Shown: positions 17,435-24,401 of the stretch, piece by piece | Layout of the letters: every line of letters begins with the position of its first letter | Position numbering within the stretch: position 1 is the first letter of the stretch | Assembly: GCA_947644715.1 (NCBI GenBank) | Contig: CANSAP010000016.1 | Coordinates: 1 to 47,639, forward strand | Direction: 5' to 3' | Length of the DNA stretch: 47,639 nucleotides | Source of the DNA: an uncultured Bacteroidales bacterium | GTDB taxonomy: Bacteria > Bacteroidota > Bacteroidia > Bacteroidales > Muribaculaceae | Translations under genes and position numbers: made by a program | The notes under the pieces: model-generated | The model's database searches: none | Seen by the model: only the letters and a program-made list of their open reading frames with translations | Told to the model about the DNA's origin: nothing

Positions 17435-18196
17435 TTATTCTTCGGAAAGGACATCGAAGGAATTCTCCTCGGGAGTTTCTTCAAAAGTCTCAGCCTCGGG
17501 AGTCTCTTCAGTTTGATATGATTCTGCGCTTCTGGCACGCTGCATCCGCAATTCCATTTCAATTTCAGCATTTTGCAGAGAGTCAGCCAACACTGACATA
17601 CGACCGTCATAGACCTCCAGCAGAATCTGGGCATTGACCGGCACCTTCTGTTGCTTCATAACCGGTTTTCCGTTAGCCAGGACTTTTACTACTCGGTCAG
17701 TATCGCCAAGAATGTATGTTACTCTCACATTCTTAAAGCCCATCTCTTCAAGCTGAGCTTTAGCCTGACGCATCGAGTAACCACGCAACGCGGGCTGCCG
17801 ACTGTCACCCGTAGGATCCATAACGACCTCTTTGGGATGCACGGCATTGATGTAAAGGAAAATCTTGCGTCCGGGCTTTACAACTGCTCCGGCTGCCGGA
17901 AACTGCTCGACCACAAAGCCGGGTTTGACATCTTCCAGAAAAAGAGAGTCACGAATCTCAACCTTGAAGCCCGCGTCATGCAGCTTTTCAACAGCACCGG
18001 AATAGGACATATTTACAACAGTTGGAACCGTGTCCGTCTGTCCATGCTTGGTAAACAGACCAAGACTCAGATAGGCAATCACGAGCCCCAGCACAGCCAC
18101 CACAATTATGATAAGCAGATTGGCAATCACCGGGTGTCCTCCCACTATGCGATCGGCGCTGCGGCGTATATTGTCGTTATGATCGTTATTCATCAT
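17435..18196 (-). CDS. PASTA-domain membrane protein
   Basis: 253 residues. A short cytoplasmic N terminus, one membrane segment (about 24-47: VIANLLIIIVVAVLGLVIAY) and two to three PASTA repeats outside (about 52-210, with TVPTVVNMSYSGAVEKL, then GYSMRQAKAQLEEMGF). The C-terminal 45 residues are rich in Glu. PASTA domains bind muropeptides or beta-lactams; in Bacteroidetes they occur in stand-alone proteins like this one, without a kinase or transpeptidase domain. A near-consensus -7 box (TAATTTTA, 18220-18227, minus strand) lies about 25 bases upstream. Only three to four bases separate it from rluD. Confidence 0.88.
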   Translation of the reverse strand: MMNNDHNDNIRRSADRIVGGHPVIANLLIIIVVAVLGLVIAYLSLGLFTKHGQTDTVPTVVNMSYSGAVEKLHDAGFKVEIRDSLFLEDVKPGFVVEQFPAAGAVVKPGRKIFLYINAVHPKEVVMDPTGDSRQPALRGYSMRQAKAQLEEMGFKNVRVTYILGDTDRVVKVLANGKPVMKQQKVPVNAQILLEVYDGRMSVLADSLQNAEIEMELRMQRARSAESYQTEETPEAETFEETPEENSFDVLSEE

Positions 18197-18297
18197 TCGT
18201 AAATGGAGTTTTCAAGTTGTAAAATTAAGAATTTTTTGTGAGACCACAGAGCTAAGACGCAAAAAAAACATAAATTTCAGGACTACCTCCCGATATA

Positions 18298-18329
18298 TTT
18301 GGCCAAACGGAGAAAATTTCTTAATTTTG
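18298..18329 (+). promoter_or_regulatory. full -33/-7 promoter for bamD
   Basis: TTTG at 18298-18301 and TAATTTTG at 18322-18329 are separated by 20 bases, the canonical Bacteroidetes sigma-ABfr arrangement. The bamD ATG follows at 18353. Confidence 0.8.
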
Positions 18330-18352
18330 CACGCTAAAGCGCAGATATACAA

Positions 18353-19159
18353 ATGAAGAAAATCTCATATATCGTCATGCTCGCAACTCTTATGCTGTGC
18401 TCCGGCTGCACGGAGTACACTAAGGTGCTGAAGAGCACTGACATCAACTATAAATATGACTACGCCAAGCGGGCGTATGATCAGGGAAAGTGGGTGCAGA
18501 CCTCTACGATTCTGACTGATCTCATCACTCCGCTACGCGGCGGCCCGAAGGGTGAGGAAGCCTTGTATCTGCTTGCTATGAGTCACTATAACAATAAGGA
18601 CTACATGAACGCAGGCGTTTACTTTAAGAGCTACTATCAGCGCTACCCCAAAGGGAAATATGCCGAGGACTGCCGCTTTTATGCCGGCTACGGTTATTAC
18701 CTTGATTCCCCCGACCCGCAGCTTGACCAGACTGAGACTCTTCAGGGAATCAAAGAACTTCAGAGCTTTATAGATTATTTCCCGCGCAGTGAGCGTGTGC
18801 AACAGGCGCAGCAAGCCATGTTTGAACTGCAAGACAAATTGACTCTCAAAGAGTTGCAGAACGCACAGCTCTACTATAACTTGGGCTCATACATGGGTAA
18901 TAATTACCAAAGCGCTGTGATTGTGGCAGACAATGCCCTGAAGACTTATCCCTACACAAAGTATCGCGAGCAGCTGGAAATGATTAAGCTGAAAGCCAAA
19001 TTTCAGGAAGCTCGGCAGAGTGTTGACGAAAAGAAGGCAGAACGTTTCCGCGACGTTATTGACGAATACTATTCATTCATCAATAATTTCCCTGATACAT
19101 CTAACCGTCACGAGGCCGACAATATTTTCCGCATAGCCCAGAACTACGTGAAGGACTGA
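18353..19159 (+). CDS. bamD: outer membrane protein assembly factor BamD (lipoprotein)
   Basis: 268 residues. Residues 1-18 are a lipoprotein signal ending in LCSGC (acylated Cys19). The rest is tetratricopeptide-like helical repeats, with the family's KGEEALYLLAMSHYNNKDY, YFKSYYQRYPKGKYAEDCRF and QSAVIVADNALKTYPYTKYRE. BamD supports BamA in inserting beta-barrel proteins into the outer membrane from the periplasmic side. It is followed by the omega-like RNA polymerase subunit gene 79 bases downstream, a pairing usual in Bacteroidales. Confidence 0.95.
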   Translation: MKKISYIVMLATLMLCSGCTEYTKVLKSTDINYKYDYAKRAYDQGKWVQTSTILTDLITPLRGGPKGEEALYLLAMSHYNNKDYMNAGVYFKSYYQRYPKGKYAEDCRFYAGYGYYLDSPDPQLDQTETLQGIKELQSFIDYFPRSERVQQAQQAMFELQDKLTLKELQNAQLYYNLGSYMGNNYQSAVIVADNALKTYPYTKYREQLEMIKLKAKFQEARQSVDEKKAERFRDVIDEYYSFINNFPDTSNRHEADNIFRIAQNYVKD

Positions 19160-19238
19160 TTAGTCACAGACTGAGGGACGGCTAATTGCCTCCACTCAAC
19201 AACCGCAAACAGAAAATTCCCAATTCCAAAATAAGATA

Positions 19239-19574
19239 ATGGACTACAAGAAGACAAAAGCTCCCCTTACAACTGTTACACGCGACATGATTGCTATGTC
19301 TGCGCCCACCGGCAACGTCTATGAGACTGTGTGCATCATTGGTAAGCGCGCAAATCAGATAGCCGTGGAGATGAAAAAGGATTTGGAAAAGAAACTTCAG
19401 GAGTTTGCCTCAACCGACAACATGGAGGAAGTTTCTGAAAACCGTGAGCAGATTGAAATTTCCCGTTTCTACGAGAAACTGCCCAAACCGACTCTGATTG
19501 CCGCTCAGGAGTATATCGAGGGCAATCTGTACTTCAAGAACCCGGCCAAGGAGAAAGATCATTTGGATGATTAA
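19239..19574 (+). CDS. rpoZ: DNA-directed RNA polymerase omega-like subunit (RpoZ/Rpb6 family)
   Basis: 111 residues. The omega-family core is NVYETVCIIGKRANQIAVEM (about residues 25-44), where omega/Rpb6 clamps the beta-prime C terminus. The C-terminal half (FYEKLPKPTLIAAQEYIEGNLYF) is typical of the Bacteroidetes form. It probably shares the bamD promoter. In many Bacteroidales a DUF4293 gene follows; here the next gene is 316 bases away and unrelated. Confidence 0.9.
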   Translation: MDYKKTKAPLTTVTRDMIAMSAPTGNVYETVCIIGKRANQIAVEMKKDLEKKLQEFASTDNMEEVSENREQIEISRFYEKLPKPTLIAAQEYIEGNLYFKNPAKEKDHLDD

Positions 19575-19610
19575 TTGATTCCTCTGCTTGGGCAGATATG
19601 TGTAATCACA

Positions 19611-19640
19611 CAGGGATCGTGCCGCTCAGCACGGTCCCTG
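19611..19640 (+). terminator. hairpin after rpoZ, possible terminator
   Basis: A near-perfect 12-bp stem (CAGGGATCGTGC at 19611-19622, GCACGGTCCCTG at 19629-19640) with a six-base loop, 36 bases after the rpoZ stop. No T run follows, so intrinsic termination is uncertain. Confidence 0.45.
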
Positions 19641-19725
19641 CGCCATATGTTATTCATGGCTACTCTCCCGGCACATCTTTGAACCATCAGCAAGCAACAT
19701 ATCTTCTGTGCATGCTCCTCCACTT

Positions 19726-19764
19726 AGAAACTGTTTAACTTTTATGTCAATGGAATTTTGAGGC
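19726..19764 (+). repeat. truncated, internally deleted copy of repeat family 2
   Basis: AGAAACTGTTTAACTTTTATG, then CAATGGAATTTTGAGGC, matches the left end of the 185-bp element at 20298-20482 except for a deletion of about 26 bases. The preceding bases 19700-19718 (TATCTTCTGTGCATGCTCC) also resemble the middle of that element with a deletion. The gap 19575-19890 thus holds a hairpin and decayed repeats; I see no gene in it. Confidence 0.6.
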
Positions 19765-19800
19765 AAGTTCCATCAAAATTTAGCTTTGTGAGGAAACCAA

Positions 19801-19856
19801 GAATGATTCAAACAGACTCATAAGTTAAATTCGATTTTAATCCATACACACTCTTA
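19801..19856 (-). repeat. dispersed repeat family 1, copy C
   Basis: Read on the minus strand from 19856 it begins TAAGAGTGTGTATGGATT and ends TTTGAATCATTC, with about six differences from copy A in 56 bases. It ends 34 bases before the small secreted protein gene. Confidence 0.72.
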
Positions 19857-19890
19857 CATTATTGACTACACAATTCTAATTATACCTCCG

Positions 19891-20298
19891 ATGAAAAAAT
19901 TTTTCGCGCTGCTCGCTGTTATGGCAGCACTCCTCATCCCCGCTAAAGCCATGGCCTACTCTAATGAAATGGCTCAATTGGCAGAAGCTATGAACGCCGA
20001 AATTGCAGGCACTGACAACGTAAAATCAATCTCTTACGACGGTTCAAACCTCATCCTTACCATGGACGATTCAATCGTCACCCAGGAAGAGAGTGAACTC
20101 CTCGAGAGTGTTTCGGATTCTGAGAGTATCAAGCCCATGATTATGGCTCAGCTTGACACATGCATGGATGCAGAGACACGTTCAATATTCTCTCAACTCC
20201 TTGGTGCCTTCAACACCAATCTCATGCTTCGCCTTCCGCTGAAAAACGGCCGCATGTTCGACTTCGTTATCACGCCTGAAGAACTCGCCGGCAACTAA
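19891..20298 (+). CDS. small secreted protein of unknown function
   Basis: 135 residues. Residues 1-22 are a clear signal peptide (MKKFFALLAVMAALLIPAKAMA, cleavage after AMA). The mature part is acidic, with VKSISYDGSNLILTMDDS and a Glu/Ser-rich loop (EESELLESVSDSES), then QLLGAFNTNLMLRLPLKNGRMFDFVITPEEL. The two beta-rich ends around a helical middle suggest a small periplasmic alpha/beta fold; I do not recognise the family. Repeats lie directly on both sides: the terminal base of a 185-bp inverted-repeat element coincides with the last base of the stop codon. Confidence 0.7.
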   Translation: MKKFFALLAVMAALLIPAKAMAYSNEMAQLAEAMNAEIAGTDNVKSISYDGSNLILTMDDSIVTQEESELLESVSDSESIKPMIMAQLDTCMDAETRSIFSQLLGAFNTNLMLRLPLKNGRMFDFVITPEELAGN

Positions 20299-20482
20299 GA
20301 AACTGTTTAAGTTTATGTCGATAACTTTTATATAATTGATTATCAATGGAATTTTGAGGCTGTTTTTGGCGATTTTCGCCAAGTATCATCTGTGCATAGC
20401 CCGCTATGCTCCCTCTCTGGCTTGCAAAAATCACTCAAAAACATCTCTCAAAATTCCCTAGACATAAACTTAAACAGTTTCT
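20298..20482. mobile_element. 185-bp MITE-like inverted-repeat element (repeat family 2)
   Basis: Perfect 22-bp terminal inverted repeats: AGAAACTGTTTAAGTTTATG plus TC at 20298-20319, and the complement at 20461-20482. Nested inside are GGAATTTTGAG (20348-20358) with CTCAAAATTCC (20447-20457), TGTTTTTG (20361-20368) with CAAAAACA (20436-20443), and a central palindrome GCATAGCCCGCTATGC (20394-20409). The whole can fold into one long hairpin. It has no coding capacity. No target-site duplication is evident. Confidence 0.7.
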
Positions 20483-20500
20483 AAAAGATTAAAAATAAAT

Positions 20501-20839
20501 CTATTTTTCCAATAGGCTCTTAATCTCTCTTTTTAACAACGGCATGTGGTTGATGACAATACCCCATAAAATATCAGGCTTTAACGAATCGTAAGCATGA
20601 ATCACAAAATTACGGGTATCAACCACTTTCCTCGCAGCCGTTATTGAAATATCGGGGTTAATCTTCAATACTTGATTCATTGCCTCACCCATTATCTCAA
20701 TATTCCGCTCAACACCTCTTCTGAAAAGTGTGTCATTGCAGAATGTGGCATATTCTTTGGGACGATCAACCATAAATGACTCTATCTCCAAAATTGAAGA
20801 TAGAATATCTGAGAGATATTTTCGCAGTTTCCTATCCAT
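20501..20839 (-). CDS. hepT: HepT-like toxin, HEPN domain (DUF86)
   Basis: 112 residues, all helical. The HEPN ribonuclease motif RX4HXY is intact: Arg76, His81, Tyr83 (RNFVIHAY). In characterised pairs HepT cleaves RNA and is silenced when MntA adds AMP groups to the motif tyrosine. ERNIEIMGEAMNQV is the typical dimer helix. The gene overlaps the end of mntA by eight bases and is transcribed after it. Confidence 0.88.
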   Translation of the reverse strand: MDRKLRKYLSDILSSILEIESFMVDRPKEYATFCNDTLFRRGVERNIEIMGEAMNQVLKINPDISITAARKVVDTRNFVIHAYDSLKPDILWGIVINHMPLLKREIKSLLEK

Positions 20840-21134
20840 AAATCAGATATTTGGTCTCTTCAAGTTCTTCCTTGAAGTATGGATTTTTTACAGAGGTTTC
20901 ATCCACCAAGTCAACGTCTCTGCCAAATAGTGATTTCAAAGCGTGGTAGAAGTCAAAAAAGTTGTCAGCATAATTGTTGTGGTCAATTTCAGAATTGAAG
21001 TTGACCAAAATATCAACATCGCTTTCATCATTGAATCGATTGGTAAGAATTGACCCAAAGGCATACAACTTGCACACCTTGTATTTACGGCACAAGTCAA
21101 ATAGTTTCTGTATGTTGTCTTTTATAAGGTGCAT
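20832..21134 (-). CDS. mntA: MntA-like minimal nucleotidyltransferase, antitoxin of HepT
   Basis: 100 residues from the ATG at 21134. The nucleotidyltransferase signature is intact: Gly27-Ser28, then Asp39 and Asp41 (FGSILTNRFNDESDVDI). It should adenylylate the HepT tyrosine. An in-frame ATG at 21152 would add six residues, but a full promoter at 21156-21186 predicts transcription to start near 21150, so the 21134 start is favoured with a very short leader. A short helical C terminus (NPYFKEELEETKYLIYG) follows the catalytic domain. Confidence 0.88.
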   Translation of the reverse strand: MHLIKDNIQKLFDLCRKYKVCKLYAFGSILTNRFNDESDVDILVNFNSEIDHNNYADNFFDFYHALKSLFGRDVDLVDETSVKNPYFKEELEETKYLIYG

Positions 21135-21155
21135 GGTTGTGGACTTATCCAATTA

Positions 21156-21186
21156 CAAAGTTAAACTTTTTTTATGAAACAACAAA
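21156..21186 (-). promoter_or_regulatory. full -33/-7 promoter for mntA-hepT
   Basis: On the minus strand, TTTG (21183-21186) and TAACTTTG (21156-21163) are separated by 19 bases. The distance to the first in-frame ATG (21152) is too short for a leader, which decides the mntA start in favour of 21134. Confidence 0.8.
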
Positions 21187-21325
21187 ACCCATACCTATGG
21201 TTTATCCCTATCTGATTCAATATTCATTCCCATCCATATCCAACAAAAATGAAAGTCATTGAAGCCACTTTTGACCTCAACGACCTTCAATTAAGATTAT
21301 ATCGCAATATTTTAATTTGTTCGCT

Positions 21326-21364
21326 AAAAATCGCAATATTCACTTGTGCACAGTTGTGAATATT
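21326..21364 (-). terminator. terminator after the zinc-ribbon membrane gene
   Basis: On the minus strand AATATTCAC (21356-21364) pairs with GTGAATATT (21335-21343), and a run of five T follows at 21326-21330. It overlaps the stop codon of the gene. Confidence 0.55.
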
Positions 21365-22340
21365 ACTTTGCTTTTTCAAGTTTAACACGATTCTCTGGAT
21401 TTTTTGCTTTTGCCATATCAGAGTTGGCATAAAGATATCCATCCCTTATAACTGCTCCATCCACGTTTATGGCTTCACCCCAATTAATCCAAGCATCCAG
21501 TAAACTTGTAGTTCTGCCATTCCAAGTAAAATATGCGTCAGTGAAAGATAATCTTATATTATCTCCATAGCGACTCCATGAGCCATAATATGTTTTTTCT
21601 TCACCTCTCTGTGTTGCTTTTGCTACGGCAGTTTCATCATCGTTAATCGTGAGAATCAGTTTTGTATCATTGCTGTTATTCTCAGGCTGAATATATTCCC
21701 AAACACCAATAAAATCTTCATCGGGGGACTTCGATGTGGACATAGTATCACGATCAAAAGAATTGTATAACTCTTCAGTATCAGCTTCGTCACTATACCA
21801 AAGCACTTTCTCAATGGGCCAGAATGCATTGGTGAATTCTTTGATTAAGGGTAATATTACCATTATAAGCATAAGGCATATCTTAAGTATTATATTGCTA
21901 CCCTTGATTTTTATATCTTTGGAGTATAGCCAAATCAAGAAGATGATGAAGTATAATATATTTCCGAAAGGGAAAAGATCATATTCATCGAAGTCCTCAA
22001 TATTTCTGCCGAGGTGAATGGCTAAATATAAGAAAATATTGTAGGCTATAGTGCAGTACACAAAAGCCCACAACCGAGACGGTAAGGAGAATTTGTTACT
22101 GCCGATAAGATAGGTATAAATCGCGAGTAAACCACACATAAGTGATATTCCGTACGGATAATGGTTGGCTTCAACAAATAAGCAAATTAAGCCTGCAATG
22201 AAGTTGGCGACACCGAATACTCCTATAATAGTAACCCATTTAAGTTTTTGAGGTCGATTGACGGAATACCCACATTTGGGACATTTCTTTGCAGTGTCTG
22301 ACATCTGATTTCCACACTCTGGGCAGTTGATTAAAGCCAT
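21363..22340 (-). CDS. zinc-ribbon multi-pass membrane protein with C-terminal lipocalin-like domain
   Basis: 325 residues. Residues 6-24 are a zinc ribbon with two CxxC pairs (CPECG ... CPKCG). About five membrane segments follow (roughly 33-55, 62-80, 88-110, 125-143, 150-168). A linker rich in Ser, Asp and Glu leads to a beta-rich C-terminal domain (about 210-310: GVWEYIQPENNS, LILTINDDETAVAKAT, YYGSWSRYGDNIRLSFTD), the pattern of lipocalin-like domains that sense or bind small ligands. Function unknown. The gene is AT-rich relative to its neighbours and sits alone between the toxin-antitoxin pair and guaA, suggesting acquisition by transfer. Confidence 0.72.
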   Translation of the reverse strand: MALINCPECGNQMSDTAKKCPKCGYSVNRPQKLKWVTIIGVFGVANFIAGLICLFVEANHYPYGISLMCGLLAIYTYLIGSNKFSLPSRLWAFVYCTIAYNIFLYLAIHLGRNIEDFDEYDLFPFGNILYFIIFLIWLYSKDIKIKGSNIILKICLMLIMVILPLIKEFTNAFWPIEKVLWYSDEADTEELYNSFDRDTMSTSKSPDEDFIGVWEYIQPENNSNDTKLILTINDDETAVAKATQRGEEKTYYGSWSRYGDNIRLSFTDAYFTWNGRTTSLLDAWINWGEAINVDGAVIRDGYLYANSDMAKAKNPENRVKLEKAK

Positions 22341-22411
22341 ACTATGTTTTCTCCTGCATCTATGGCTCTGCGATGCGATTTAGAATGTGAATGATTGATG
22401 AACATACAAAG

Positions 22412-22593
22412 AAGTGGAGCCACATTTTTCACTCATTCATTGATGTGGGCCTAGGATTCCCATGAAATACGAATAAGTGACTGCAACTCCACTTTGACTG
22501 TATATCATAGGGGTATGACAATACAAGCCAAAGAGAGCGTACTTCCACCATCATTCCGTATTTCATTGTTGAAATTTCCTAGGTTTCATCAAT
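22412..22593. repeat. two imperfect inverted repeats in the guaA-proximal intergenic region
   Basis: First: AAGTGGAG ... TCACTCATTC (22412-22438) pairs imperfectly with GAATAAGTGA ... CTCCACTT (22471-22494). Second: CATTGTTGAAA (22564-22574) pairs with TTTCATCAATG (22583-22593), 10 of 11 matching. Both enclose a CCTAGG. The region 22341-22775 carries no gene I can support. Confidence 0.45.
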
Positions 22594-22651
22594 GGAACGA
22601 TGCGAAAACGCTTCTTTAATATGTCTGCAAACCTTAAAGGATTTGCGACTG

Positions 22652-22659
22652 CAAAGATA
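22652..22659 (-). promoter_or_regulatory. possible -7 box TATCTTTG upstream of the zinc-ribbon gene
   Basis: A perfect TAnnTTTG on the minus strand, 312 bases before the ATG at 22340. No TTTG at -33. If used, the leader would be about 300 bases long and would contain both inverted repeats. Confidence 0.4.
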
Positions 22660-22775
22660 GCTATTTTCTTTGGAAATACGCTCTGTTTATGGCTATTATT
22701 TAATAGCTGTATTCAAAAAAATATATTTACATTCGGGGGGGAATCAAATTGAGGGATTTAAATGGCAACGCTGGT

Positions 22776-22824
22776 AAAAAAATCAACCACCTAACAATTA
22801 GCTCTTTAACTGTTAAGTGGTTGA
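22776..22824 (-). terminator. rho-independent terminator after guaA
   Basis: On the minus strand TCAACCACTTAACA (22811-22824) pairs with TGTTAGGTGGTTGA (22783-22796) through 14 pairs, one a G-U, followed by seven T at 22776-22782. It lies 45 bases after the guaA stop. Confidence 0.9.
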
Positions 22825-22868
22825 CTTCTACTAATTTAGATTATACGTTGTGCGTCAGTTAGAGTAAT

Positions 22869-24389
22869 TTACTCCCACTCAATTGTGGATGGCGGTTTGG
22901 AGGAGATGTCATAGACTACTCGGTTCACTCCCCTAACCTTGTTGATGATTTCATTGCTCACAGAGCCAAGGAAATCGAAGGGAAGGTGGCTCCATGTGGC
23001 AGTCATGCCATCAGTAGAATTTACTGCACGCAAGGCTATAACATACTCATAGGTGCGCTCATCACCCATTACGCCAACAGAGCGTATCGGCAGCAATATG
23101 GCACCGGCCTGCCAAACTTTGTCGTAGAGATCGTTGTCAATGAGTCCTTGAATGTAGTAGTGGTCAGCTTCCTGAAGAATGCGCACTTTCTCAGGAGTTA
23201 CCTCTCCAAGAATGCGCACACCAAGACCGGGTCCGGGGAAGGGATGACGTCCGATGAGACTTTGCGTGATGCCCAGTTCGCGCCCTACTCGGCGCACTTC
23301 ATCCTTAAAGAGCAGGCGAAGAGGCTCGACGAGTTGCAGGTTCATTTTTTCAGGCAGACCTCCTACGTTGTGATGACTCTTAATCACCATGCCTGTGATT
23401 GACAGTGACTCAATCACATCGGGATAGATTGTGCCCTGGGCAAGCCACTTTATATCTTTCAGTTTATGTGCTTCCTGATCAAAGATGTCAATGAAGCCTT
23501 TGCCTATAACTTTGCGCTTCTTCTCGGGATCGGTTACACCTTCAAGGTTCTTATAGAAATGCTCTTTTGCATCCACGCCAATCACATTCAAGCCCATGTG
23601 AGCGTAGCTGGCGAGCACATTCTCAAACTCTTTGTAGCGCAGCAGGCCGTTGTCAACGAATATGCAGGTCAGATTCTTGCCGATAGCCTTATTAAGCAGG
23701 ACGGCTGCCACAGTGGAATCCACACCACCTGACAGTGCAAGCACAACTTTGTCGTCACCAAGCTTTTCGCGGAGCTGCTGCACGGTGCTCTCAATGAACG
23801 ACGCGGGAGTCCAAGCCCCTTTTGATCCGCAGATATTCATCACGAAGTTTGACAGAACAACCTTGCCATCTTCGCTGTGATACACTTCAGGATGGAACTG
23901 TACGCCCCACGTCTCTTCACCCTCAATTCGATAGGCAGCATTCTTGACATCAGCAGTCGAGCCTACGTTGCGGAAGCTATCGGGAGTGTCGATGATTGAA
24001 TCGCCATGACTCATCCAAACGATTGAATCGTTGCGCACGCCCTTCATCAGGGCATCGCTGTCATCATGCCACACCAGACGAGCCTTGCCATATTCGCGGG
24101 TTTTGGAGGAAGCTACTCGTCCACCATTGGTGTGCGCAAGATATTGTGCACCGTAGCAGATGCCCAACAGCGGGTAACGACCGCGTATCTCGGAGAGGTC
24201 GCACTGAAGCGCCTGCGGGTCATTCACGGAGTACGGACTGCCGGAGAGGATGACACCTATTATACCCTCTTCTCCGTGGGGAAACTTGTTGTAAGGCTTG
24301 ATTTCGCAGTAAGTATTCAACTCGCGGATTCGTCGCGCGATGAGCTGAGTGTACTGTGAGCCGAAATCAAGGATAATTATTTTCTCCAT
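22869..24389 (-). CDS. guaA: GMP synthase (glutamine-hydrolysing)
   Basis: 506 residues, standard length. It converts XMP to GMP with ATP and glutamine, the last step of de novo guanine nucleotide synthesis. The N-terminal class I amidotransferase has nucleophile Cys78 (GICYGAQ) and the His-Glu pair in [10 protein letters not shown]. The ATP pyrophosphatase P-loop is SGGVDSTV. The C-terminal dimerisation domain ends PPSTIEWE, the invariant GuaA terminus. It lies 12 bases after the antiporter gene and probably shares its promoter; a strong terminator follows. Confidence 0.98.
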   Translation of the reverse strand: MEKIIILDFGSQYTQLIARRIRELNTYCEIKPYNKFPHGEEGIIGVILSGSPYSVNDPQALQCDLSEIRGRYPLLGICYGAQYLAHTNGGRVASSKTREYGKARLVWHDDSDALMKGVRNDSIVWMSHGDSIIDTPDSFRNVGSTADVKNAAYRIEGEETWGVQFHPEVYHSEDGKVVLSNFVMNICGSKGAWTPASFIESTVQQLREKLGDDKVVLALSGGVDSTVAAVLLNKAIGKNLTCIFVDNGLLRYKEFENVLASYAHMGLNVIGVDAKEHFYKNLEGVTDPEKKRKVIGKGFIDIFDQEAHKLKDIKWLAQGTIYPDVIESLSITGMVIKSHHNVGGLPEKMNLQLVEPLRLLFKDEVRRVGRELGITQSLIGRHPFPGPGLGVRILGEVTPEKVRILQEADHYYIQGLIDNDLYDKVWQAGAILLPIRSVGVMGDERTYEYVIALRAVNSTDGMTATWSHLPFDFLGSVSNEIINKVRGVNRVVYDISSKPPSTIEWE

Positions 24390-24401
24390 TATATAATTAT
24401 A

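Noticed and set aside
20394..20409. Central palindrome GCATAGCCCGCTATGC as a possible operator
   Set aside because: It is the loop-end of the 185-bp inverted-repeat element, with no adjacent promoter; structural role within the element is simpler.
21249..21359. 36-codon plus-strand frame starting MKVIEATFDLNDLQLRLYR
   Set aside because: It is plausible-looking at the start, but short, with no promoter, and its end runs through the terminator hairpin of the opposite gene. It could be a remnant of a lost gene, but I cannot support it.
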